Made by a program: the position numbers and the translations under genes. Source: an uncultured bacterium (lineage in GTDB: Bacteria > Cloacimonadota > Cloacimonadia > Cloacimonadales > Cloacimonadaceae). Taken from it: DNA of 9,093 nucleotides. The stretch covers positions 1 through 9,093 of the forward strand of contig CALDSN010000176.1 in NCBI GenBank assembly GCA_937924555.1, written 5' to 3'. The notes under the pieces are model-generated. The model was given only the letters and a program-made list of their open reading frames with translations. It made no database searches and was not told the DNA's origin. Positions 1 to 6,346 of the stretch are shown one piece after another (positions within the stretch are counted from its first letter, which is position 1; every line of letters begins with the position of its first letter).

Positions 1-1
1 A

Positions 2-703
2 TGGTGCTCGCTTAATTGGGAGGACAGCCCTTGGGGTGACAACTTCCACACATCTCTTATCTGGAAGCTGTTGCCGTATTTTGATCAAGTGAAACCGGAC
101 TCTGCCTTATGTATGGGGTGTAAAACTGGACGCAGTGCCTTTGAATTGGCAAGATACTTCCAGCAGGTTACAGGATTGGATGCCACCACAAGGCTTATCC
201 GCCTTGCCACACAGATGAAAGAAGAAGGATTTATCCGCTACTACAGCGTTGAGGAAGGTGATATAATCTCACCCAAAGAGGTAAGTTTGGAGGAGATGGG
301 ACTTCTTCCCTATGCTGAACGCTGCGATTTTTGGCAGGCAGATAGCGCAAACCTACCCACAAAATTTACAGGTTATGACTTTATTCTTGCTGAGAATGTG
401 TTGGAACGCAGCGCTAACCCGGCAAACTTCCTGCATATGCTTAAGGACAGGTTGAATCTGGGTGGCATCGTGGTGATTGCCGATGCTTATGACTGGTCTG
501 AGAACTACACTACTGCAGATAACCACTTGGGAGGGTTTCGTAAGGATGGCGAACCCCAGCGAAGTTATGATGGCTTATGCAACATTATGGAAGAGCATTT
601 TGAGCTGATGTCGCCACCTTTCGATTTGTTGGAAAGCTTGAAACTTCATGCGCGTAAGTGGGAACTAAAACAAGTGCAAGTGAGTATCTGGAAACTGAAA
701 TAA
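2..703 (+). CDS. OvoA C-terminal-type SAM-dependent methyltransferase (putative 5-mercaptohistidine N-methyltransferase), 5'-truncated by the window edge
   Basis: The frame is open from the left edge to a TAA at 701-703, giving 233 visible residues, so the true start lies upstream. A TTG at 71 is only an internal codon. The protein resembles the C-terminal methyltransferase domain of OvoA, which is thought to N-methylate 5-thiohistidine in ovothiol synthesis. Family-like stretches are GRSAFELARYF, RLIRLATQM, a VEEGDI segment, FTGYDFILAENVLER, LGGIVVIADAY and LGGFRKDGE. SAM-binding elements are a glycine-rich motif I (ALCMGCKTGR, visible residues about 35-44), the acidic residue ending beta-2 (D60 in TGLDAT) and D114 in QADSANL. 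Motif I is unusual because a Cys stands where the family normally has Asp. Whether this is the tail of a fused OvoA (with DinB and FGE-sulfatase domains) or a stand-alone methyltransferase cannot be seen. Family assignment is fairly sure; substrate is inferred. Confidence 0.8.
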   Translation, partial: WCSLNWEDSPWGDNFHTSLIWKLLPYFDQVKPDSALCMGCKTGRSAFELARYFQQVTGLDATTRLIRLATQMKEEGFIRYYSVEEGDIISPKEVSLEEMGLLPYAERCDFWQADSANLPTKFTGYDFILAENVLERSANPANFLHMLKDRLNLGGIVVIADAYDWSENYTTADNHLGGFRKDGEPQRSYDGLCNIMEEHFELMSPPFDLLESLKLHARKWELKQVQVSIWKLK

Positions 704-2682
704 TGAAGCACCTATTGCTGTTGCTGTTGATTATGATAATTCCTCTTGCTTCTTGGAGCGAGTTAATCAGCATCGGTGAAGGAACAGTGCTGAACCAAGG
801 GTTACCGATAGAGCCTGTAGCTCGTTACTCATATTCACAACAGCTTTTCTTAGCTCCGGAGATAGGTGTGGGCGGCGTGATAGACACCTTGTATTTCCAT
901 TACCAGGTTAGCAGTCAGCTCTTCAAGCCGGGAAACAAGGATATCAAGGTATATCTGGGACATACCGGAAGAACCTTGATGCAGAGCTGGTTTCCTGTTG
1001 ACAGTCTTAGCTTGGTGTTCAACGATTCATTAACTGCCTTCAACTACCCTAATCCTCTCCCGGGTAATGGCTGGATGCGCATTGCTCTCAGCAACCCATT
1101 TCTTTATGATGGTTTGCAGAACTTGATTTTAGCGGTGGATGAAAACACTCCTGATTACGGCAACACCTCGGATGACTTTTATTGCAGCAATGTTAGCCTG
1201 CAGCGGGCAATTCAATACCAAAATCACCAAATCAACCCTGACCCGGCGAACCCTCCCGGTACGGGATACACCCTGAAAACGCATCGCTCCAATTTACGCC
1301 TCAGCATGCAGGCTCATCATTATATACCGGTTCAACCAGATCCACTGAATGAAGCGAATGGAGTTAGCTTGTATCCAACTCTATCATGGACAAGCATGTG
1401 TGATACCTTTGATTTAAGTTTCGGCACCCATCCGGATAGCCTGGTGATCCTTGCCTCTTCCATACCCGGTAACATGTGGCAGATGGAATCTCCCCTGCAA
1501 TATAACAAGCACTACTACTGGAAAGTAACCGGCTACTACAATTCACAAAGCTATCTCTCACCTATTTGGGAATTCACAACCGTTGGAGAAGCAATCTCGG
1601 CACCATGCAACCTATCCGGCTATTATAACGGGCAACAAGTGCAACTCACTTGGCAAGCACCTCTCACCGGAACGGCACAGTACTATAGAGTTTACCGCAA
1701 TTCCAGCTTTTATGTAAGCACTGAGCAGAGCAATTTGAACGATGCCAATGTAACTTCAGGCTTTACTTATTATTACTATGTGACGGCGGTTAATCCAACT
1801 GCAACTGAAAGTGTGGCTTCCAATCTCATTAGCGTAACTATACCTGTCGTCCAACCTGATCTGATTATTAACCAAAGTTTTGAAGCCATCTCCGCCTTTT
1901 CGGTTAATATTCCCGGATGGAGCACCCTTGATGCGGATGCATCACTAACATGGGCGTGGGATACTGTTTCCTTTCCCCATGAGGGCGAGGCTTATGCTTG
2001 GATGATATTTTCTCCCCAAGAAACAACTCCCCCACTGTTGGGGGTTTCAGCCCACTCCGGTTCAAAGATGCTGATGTGCATGAGTAGCCTCAATCCCCCT
2101 AATAATGACTGGCTTATCAGTCCGCAAATACATCTGGGACAGACAGGTACATTAAGCTTTCATGCACGTTCGGCAGTATCCGATTTTGGCTTAGAGCGCT
2201 TGAAGGTGCTAGTATCCACTTCGGGAACAGCACCCACAGATTTCGCTGCTATTAACCCGGGCAACTATCTCTCTGTTCCTGCCTCATGGACGGAGTATAG
2301 CTATAATCTGGCAGTATATGGGGGGCAAAACATCTACCTTGCTTGGAACTGCATCTCAGTTGATGCTTTCGCTTTGTTTTTGGACGATATTAAGCTGGTT
2401 AGTAACGGTGGCTCTGTTGGGATTGATGATGCCCTTGCCCCCACCCCAAACATTGTAAACATGCCCAACCCGGCGCATGATGATTTCACCGTAAAGAGCA
2501 ATGAAGGCAGCACCTTTGCTTTGGAAATCTATGACCTAAGAGGCAGGAAGCTGTATAGCCAAGGCGACTTAACCACCTTCAACAGCAAAGAACAGAATAT
2601 CTCCCTAGCATCTGGGCTGTATTTTCTGCGGGTTACCCAGGGAGGAAGCAGCAGGATGCTTAAGCAGGTAATTGTAAAGTAG
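703..2682 (+). CDS. Secreted multidomain protein with FnIII-like modules, choice-of-anchor J domain and T9SS type A sorting domain
   Basis: This 659-residue protein is probably exported by Sec and then passed through the outer membrane by type IX secretion. I chose ATG 703 because a signal peptide follows at once: Lys2, a hydrophobic run to about residue 16, and likely cleavage near residue 19. No lipobox Cys is present. Residues about 20-206 form a beta-rich region (VYLGHTGRTL, LILAVDENTPDYGN) that I recall from secreted proteins of Cloacimonadota. Residues about 209-296 and 297-383 are two FnIII/Ig-like modules (YPTLSW...YYWKV; VQLTWQAP...YYYYVTAVN). Residues about 387-569 look like a choice-of-anchor J (cleaved adhesin/MAM-like) domain, with NDWLISPQI and FLDDIKLVS. 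Residues about 586-659 are the Por sorting domain (MPNPAHDDF, IYDLRGRKLY, LASGLYFLRV, KQVIVK). No catalytic residues are recognisable, so an adhesive or surface role is inferred. The start overlaps the upstream stop (TAATG), and the Shine-Dalgarno is weak (GGA at 690-692). Confidence 0.85.
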   Translation: MKHLLLLLLIMIIPLASWSELISIGEGTVLNQGLPIEPVARYSYSQQLFLAPEIGVGGVIDTLYFHYQVSSQLFKPGNKDIKVYLGHTGRTLMQSWFPVDSLSLVFNDSLTAFNYPNPLPGNGWMRIALSNPFLYDGLQNLILAVDENTPDYGNTSDDFYCSNVSLQRAIQYQNHQINPDPANPPGTGYTLKTHRSNLRLSMQAHHYIPVQPDPLNEANGVSLYPTLSWTSMCDTFDLSFGTHPDSLVILASSIPGNMWQMESPLQYNKHYYWKVTGYYNSQSYLSPIWEFTTVGEAISAPCNLSGYYNGQQVQLTWQAPLTGTAQYYRVYRNSSFYVSTEQSNLNDANVTSGFTYYYYVTAVNPTATESVASNLISVTIPVVQPDLIINQSFEAISAFSVNIPGWSTLDADASLTWAWDTVSFPHEGEAYAWMIFSPQETTPPLLGVSAHSGSKMLMCMSSLNPPNNDWLISPQIHLGQTGTLSFHARSAVSDFGLERLKVLVSTSGTAPTDFAAINPGNYLSVPASWTEYSYNLAVYGGQNIYLAWNCISVDAFALFLDDIKLVSNGGSVGIDDALAPTPNIVNMPNPAHDDFTVKSNEGSTFALEIYDLRGRKLYSQGDLTTFNSKEQNISLASGLYFLRVTQGGSSRMLKQVIVK

Positions 2683-2741
2683 CGTGCACTCCCCTCTATT
2701 TTACTCTTAGATTCCTTGCTATTTTGGCTCATCATTCTTAG

Positions 2742-2763
2742 GTGACTCCCTCGTGACTCCCTC
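2742..2763. repeat. Two tandem copies of an 11-bp repeat (GTGACTCCCTC)
   Basis: GTGACTCCCTC occurs at 2742-2752 and again, identically, at 2753-2763. An inverted copy with one substitution (GAGGGAGTTAC) lies at 2782-2792. A looser relative, GTGCACTCCCCTC, sits at 2684-2696 just after the stop of the secreted protein gene. All copies fall in the gap between convergent genes, which fits an intergenic repeat family or a terminator module. No database comparison was possible. Confidence 0.85.
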
Positions 2764-2793
2764 GTCCGACCCGGGAATCATGAGGGAGTTACG
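2752..2793 (+). terminator. Imperfect 14-bp stem-loop, possible terminator or 3'-end structure of the plus-strand transcript
   Basis: Bases 2752-2765 can pair with 2780-2793 across a 14-base loop centred on CCCGGG. All 14 pairs form in plus-strand RNA, two of them as G-U wobbles (2755/2790 and 2764/2781). In minus-strand RNA those two become C/A mismatches, so the structure suits the plus-strand transcript better. It lies about 70 bases after the stop of the secreted protein gene, where a terminator would be expected. No U-run follows directly: the nearest U-rich stretch is 2808-2816. Canonical Rho-independent termination is therefore doubtful, and an RNA-stabilising hairpin or a mobile palindromic repeat are alternatives. 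Confidence 0.4.
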
Positions 2794-2802
2794 TGGGAAT
2801 CA
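2773..2802. repeat. Short direct repeat GGGAATCA (two copies, 22-base period)
   Basis: GGGAATCA occurs at 2773-2780, in the loop and 3' arm of the hairpin, and again at 2795-2802 just beyond it. With the flanking G or T differences the shared core is only eight bases, so this may be chance or a remnant of a longer degenerate repeat unit of about 22 bases. Confidence 0.4.
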
Positions 2803-2840
2803 GCAGATGTTTGTTTAGGGGGCTTTGGTTAAGCTAACAG

Positions 2841-4112
2841 CTATTCCCGATAGTAGATAGCCTGGATGGGGTCGATACTCGCTGCTTTCAGGGCAGGATA
2901 CAATCCCGAAGCAAAGCCAACCAAGAGGGAAAAACCTATGCCTACCGCAACACCTTGGTATGGGAGATACAATGGGAAGTGAATAGATTGGGCAATTGCA
3001 GTGATAAGCACCCATGCAAACACCACTCCTGAGACGGAGCCCCATAAAGCAAGAACCAACGCTTCAAAGATGAAGTAGAAAAAGATATCTGTTTCGGTAG
3101 CGCCGATGCTCTTACGGATTCCAATCTCGCTCATGCGCTCTTGAATGGAGATAAGCAAGGTGCTGAACAAACCAATACCTCCCACAATCAAAGATATTGA
3201 AGCAATGGCAATCAGCGTTATATTCCATTTCTTCATAAACTTATCTATTTCTGTGGTGATGGTTAGCAGGAAGTCCCCCACATCCATGAAGCTGAAATTT
3301 GGATACATATTGTGTCGGGATAGAAGCAGTTGGCGTGCTTCCTTTTTCATGGTTGAGTAAGCAGCATCAGAACCGGCTTGTATATATATCTGATGCACCA
3401 TACCACCCGTTCCGAGATAGCGAGCACCATAACGCAGAGGCACATACACTGCTTTGAGATCTTCTCTTCGTTCAAAGGTATTAAAATTCATCCCATTTCC
3501 CGAATCCAAGGCATCCTTGCCCAACACTCCCACGATCTTAAGCCGATGGTCTCCGAGTTGAAGATACTCCCCAACAGTTTTTTTATCTTTGAAGTGCTCT
3601 TTTGCGAAGTTATAACCCAAAACTGCTACTGCCATGGCGTTGTCGTTTTCATATTCGTTAAAATATCGCCCTTGCTGCAGGGTGTATGTCTTATTACGGA
3701 AGAATTCCGCATTCGTGGCACGGAGCCTGACATTGCGGGTCTTGCTCCCAATACGGAAGATGCTGCTGGATTCGATCATGCCATACATGCTTTGATACTT
3801 CAATGCATCGCGCAGGGCTATATAATCCTCGTAGTTGAGGCTGGGTGTGCTTTGCTTGGCGCGTCTAATTCCATTACGTGTATTGTCAGAGTTCAGATCT
3901 GCGCTTCCCGAGCCGGGGGTTATCACGATAGAGCGATTCCAACCCATACCCTCCATATTGTTCTTTATCAGAGTTTTGAGCGCATAGACACTGGAGAACA
4001 TGGTAACCACTGCCAAAACCCCGATAACTATTCCCGTGAGAGTCAAAAGCGAGCGTAGCTTGTGGCTTAAAATGCTTTGTAGTGCGCTCTTTATCCCGTC
4101 ACGGAAGTGCAT
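2841..4112 (-). CDS. ABC transporter permease, MacB/FtsX family
   Basis: This 423-residue inner-membrane subunit belongs to type VII (MacB-like) ABC transporters, which use ATP in the cytoplasm to drive a mechanical cycle in the periplasm. TM1 is about residues 22-45, followed by a long periplasmic MacB_PCD-like domain (about 46-295, with TNAEFFRNK, LQQGRYF, VAVLGYNFA and LKIVGVLG). TM2 (about 298-322), TM3 (345-375) and TM4 (387-409) close the FtsX domain. The coupling-helix signature EIGIRKSIGA (329-338) contacts the ATPase in this family, and the tail LYPALKAASIDPIQAI is also typical. Length and order match a complete stand-alone permease with no fused nucleotide-binding domain. It starts 3 bases after the topA stop with only a weak GGA upstream, so translational coupling is likely. 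The partner ATPase and any membrane-fusion protein are absent from the window, and the substrate is unknown. Confidence 0.93.
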   Translation of the reverse strand: MHFRDGIKSALQSILSHKLRSLLTLTGIVIGVLAVVTMFSSVYALKTLIKNNMEGMGWNRSIVITPGSGSADLNSDNTRNGIRRAKQSTPSLNYEDYIALRDALKYQSMYGMIESSSIFRIGSKTRNVRLRATNAEFFRNKTYTLQQGRYFNEYENDNAMAVAVLGYNFAKEHFKDKKTVGEYLQLGDHRLKIVGVLGKDALDSGNGMNFNTFERREDLKAVYVPLRYGARYLGTGGMVHQIYIQAGSDAAYSTMKKEARQLLLSRHNMYPNFSFMDVGDFLLTITTEIDKFMKKWNITLIAIASISLIVGGIGLFSTLLISIQERMSEIGIRKSIGATETDIFFYFIFEALVLALWGSVSGVVFAWVLITAIAQSIHFPLYLPYQGVAVGIGFSLLVGFASGLYPALKAASIDPIQAIYYRE

Positions 4113-4115
4113 CGT

Positions 4116-6335
4116 TTAATCCAGTTGAGTGTTACACTTGGGGCATTGTTTATAGCTGCCCTTATCGCGAGAATACTTCTCTACAATATAGGGGTTGCCA
4201 CAGTTGGGACAAGCGATGGGCAGGGGTTTGTCGTTGGTGATGAACTTGCAATCCGGATATCGGTTACAGGAATAGAAAGGTCTGCCTGTCTTGCTTTTAC
4301 GCGATGTCAGCTCACCTATACCGCATTCTGGGCACTTTATCCCCAAGGTCTTGGGTCTGGCATATTTACACTTAGGATAGGTGGAGCAGGCAATGAACTC
4401 CCCAAACTTTCCGGTGCGCATGATAAGAGGGTTCCCGCAATTGGGACATTTCTCATCCAGTGTTGTGGGCACAAGAATCACAATCTTGCCATTCTCATCG
4501 CGTTTGAAGCTTTTGCTGTTCTTACACTCGGGATACCTGCTGCAGGAAAGAAACTCTCCACCCTTGCTGCGTTTGATTACCATGGAGCCCGTTTTACATA
4601 CATCGCACATCAAACCGCTATCCTGAATGAAGCTACTTTTCTCTTTCTTAACATCCACTTTGGTGATAAGCCCTTGCAATTGGTCGTAGTATCCACGTAC
4701 CAAGTCCGTCCAGATGACGCGGCTATATTCCACTTCATCCAACTTATCTTCCATTTGGGCGGTAAACTTCACGTTGAAGATAGCATCAAACTTCTCCACC
4801 AAAAAGCGGTTTACATCTGTGCCCAAGGGTGAAGGCAGGAATGCTTTCTTTTCCATGGTGACATACTTGCGGTTGCGAATGGTGCTGATGATGCTGGCAT
4901 AGGTGGAGGGTCTGCCGATGCCTTTGGCTTCCAGTTCCTTGATAAGAGATGCCTCGGTGTAGCGTGATGGAGGGGTGGTGAAGTGTTGTGAAGATAGCAG
5001 TTCGCTATGCTCCAGGTTATTGCCGTTGGCATAGTCCGGGTGTATCTTTTCCCCCAAGGGGATGTTCACATGGGGATATGCCTTCAGGAAGCCTTCTTCG
5101 GTTATCTGATTGCCATTTGCGGTAAACAAAGCTTTTCCGAGTTCGATCTTTGCTGTGCTTACCAAGAGCTTAACCGGCTTCATCTGCGTAGCTACAAAGC
5201 GCTGCCAGATGAGGGTGTATAGCTTAAGTTGTTCCTTGCTAAGCGTTCCCTCCAAACTTTCCGGAGTACGGAAAGCTTCGGTGGGGCGTATGGCTTCATG
5301 GGCATCCTGTGCACTCTGTTTATTCTTGTAAACCCGGGTTGTGCTATGCAGTAAATCCGCTCCGTAACGCTCCTTGATAAGGGCTTGGCAGTTTGCCACA
5401 GCCTCATCTGCGATACGGGTGGAGTCTGTTCTCATATAGGTGATAAGACCCGCACTTTCACCGCCAAGGTCGATACCCTCATACAACTCTTGAGCGATGC
5501 TCATGGTGCGTTGTGCCTGGAAACCAAGTATCTTGGAGGCTTCTTGCTGCAAGGTGCTGGTAATAAAGGGTGGTGGCGGTTCCACATTGCGGGAGTTCCG
5601 TTTTATCTCAGCAAGTTTGGCAGTTTCATGCTTGATGGTTTCCACCAGTTCCGTTGCCGTTTTTTCATCGGCAATTTCCAGCTTCTTGCCATCAAACTTC
5701 TCGAGGCTTGCCTTGAACTTGGGCAGCTTGTCCCGCCAGAAATCTGCTTCTATCTTCCAGAATTCCTTGGGCACGAATGCTTGTATCTCTTCTTCCCGCT
5801 CACAGATAAGGCGCAGGGCAACAGATTGCACTCTGCCGGCAGAGAGGTCTTTGGCTATCACTTTCCACAGTAAGGGACTGATGCTGTAGCCAACTATCCT
5901 ATCCAGTATCCGCCTGGCTTGTTGGGCATCAACTTTGGGCATATCAATGTTGCCGGGGGTTTCCAGGGCAGAATTAATCGCCTTGGAGGTAATTTCGTTA
6001 AACACAATGCGGAATACAGACTTGCCCTTAAGCTCTTTTGCCAGAGCTTCTTTCAGATGCCAGGCAATGGCTTCTCCCTCACGGTCATGGTCGCTGGCAA
6101 GATACACCACATCGGCATCCTTGGCAAGCTCACGCAGTTCTCCGATAACCTTGCTTTTCTTCTTATCAATCACATAGTTGGGCTTAAACTCTTTATCAAC
6201 ATCTACACCCAGCTCATGCTGCGGCAAATCGCGGATATGCCCCATGGATGCTTTTACGCTAAACTTGTTCTTCAGGAACTTGCTGATTGTCCCCGCTTTT
6301 GCGGGGGATTCCACGATGATTAGTCCTTTTGCCAT
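4116..6335 (-). CDS. topA: DNA topoisomerase I (type IA)
   Basis: This complete 739-residue enzyme relaxes negative supercoils by nicking one strand through a 5'-phosphotyrosine and passing the other strand. The N-terminal Toprim domain has the catalytic Glu9 in IVESPAK and the metal-binding acidic motif D82-H-D84-R-E86-G-E88. The helical core has VDAQQARRILDR (135-146) and SAGRVQSVALR (165-175). The catalytic Tyr300 lies in GLITYMRTDSTRI. The C-terminus carries four Cys4 zinc fingers, at about C577-C604, C630-C656, C668-C696 and C709-C734. The first three are of the usual Topoisom C4 form (CxxC...CxxxxxC); the last ends in CPKC. ATG 6335 is supported by the N-terminal MAKGLIIVESPAK and by an AAGGA 6 bases upstream. 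It follows secA by 9 bases and precedes the permease by 3, so it is the middle gene of an operon. Confidence 0.98.
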   Translation of the reverse strand: MAKGLIIVESPAKAGTISKFLKNKFSVKASMGHIRDLPQHELGVDVDKEFKPNYVIDKKKSKVIGELRELAKDADVVYLASDHDREGEAIAWHLKEALAKELKGKSVFRIVFNEITSKAINSALETPGNIDMPKVDAQQARRILDRIVGYSISPLLWKVIAKDLSAGRVQSVALRLICEREEEIQAFVPKEFWKIEADFWRDKLPKFKASLEKFDGKKLEIADEKTATELVETIKHETAKLAEIKRNSRNVEPPPPFITSTLQQEASKILGFQAQRTMSIAQELYEGIDLGGESAGLITYMRTDSTRIADEAVANCQALIKERYGADLLHSTTRVYKNKQSAQDAHEAIRPTEAFRTPESLEGTLSKEQLKLYTLIWQRFVATQMKPVKLLVSTAKIELGKALFTANGNQITEEGFLKAYPHVNIPLGEKIHPDYANGNNLEHSELLSSQHFTTPPSRYTEASLIKELEAKGIGRPSTYASIISTIRNRKYVTMEKKAFLPSPLGTDVNRFLVEKFDAIFNVKFTAQMEDKLDEVEYSRVIWTDLVRGYYDQLQGLITKVDVKKEKSSFIQDSGLMCDVCKTGSMVIKRSKGGEFLSCSRYPECKNSKSFKRDENGKIVILVPTTLDEKCPNCGNPLIMRTGKFGEFIACSTYPKCKYARPKTLGIKCPECGIGELTSRKSKTGRPFYSCNRYPDCKFITNDKPLPIACPNCGNPYIVEKYSRDKGSYKQCPKCNTQLD

Positions 6336-6341
6336 GCTATG

Positions 6342-6346
6342 TCCTT
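6342..6346 (-). promoter_or_regulatory. Ribosome binding site of topA, overlapping the secA stop codon
   Basis: On the minus strand AAGGA ends 6 bases before the topA ATG at 6335. Its two A residues belong to the TAA stop of secA (6347-6345). Ribosomes finishing secA would therefore stand on this site, which suggests coupled translation and supports the chosen topA start. Confidence 0.8.

Noticed and set aside
71..73. TTG at 71 as the real start of the methyltransferase
   Set aside because: The frame stays open to the left edge with plausible protein sequence, so the gene most likely begins upstream.
658..702. GTG at 658 as start of the secreted protein, adding 15 residues
   Set aside because: The extension overlaps the end of the methyltransferase gene and would put polar residues before the signal peptide. 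ATG 703 gives a standard signal peptide and the usual TAATG overlap.
2683..2840. A small gene or RNA gene in the intergenic region
   Set aside because: No open frame with a convincing start and ribosome site, and no tRNA-like fold, was seen. Only the repeats and hairpin stand out.
3378..4058. 226-codon plus-strand open frame
   Set aside because: It lies wholly antisense to the well-supported permease gene and its translation shows no recognisable domain.
4107..4832. 241-codon plus-strand open frame
   Set aside because: It is antisense to the zinc-finger and core coding region of topA, and its translation resembles no family known to me.
5385..6323. Several overlapping plus-strand open frames of 80-162 codons
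   Set aside because: All are antisense to topA, whose motifs are intact throughout this stretch.
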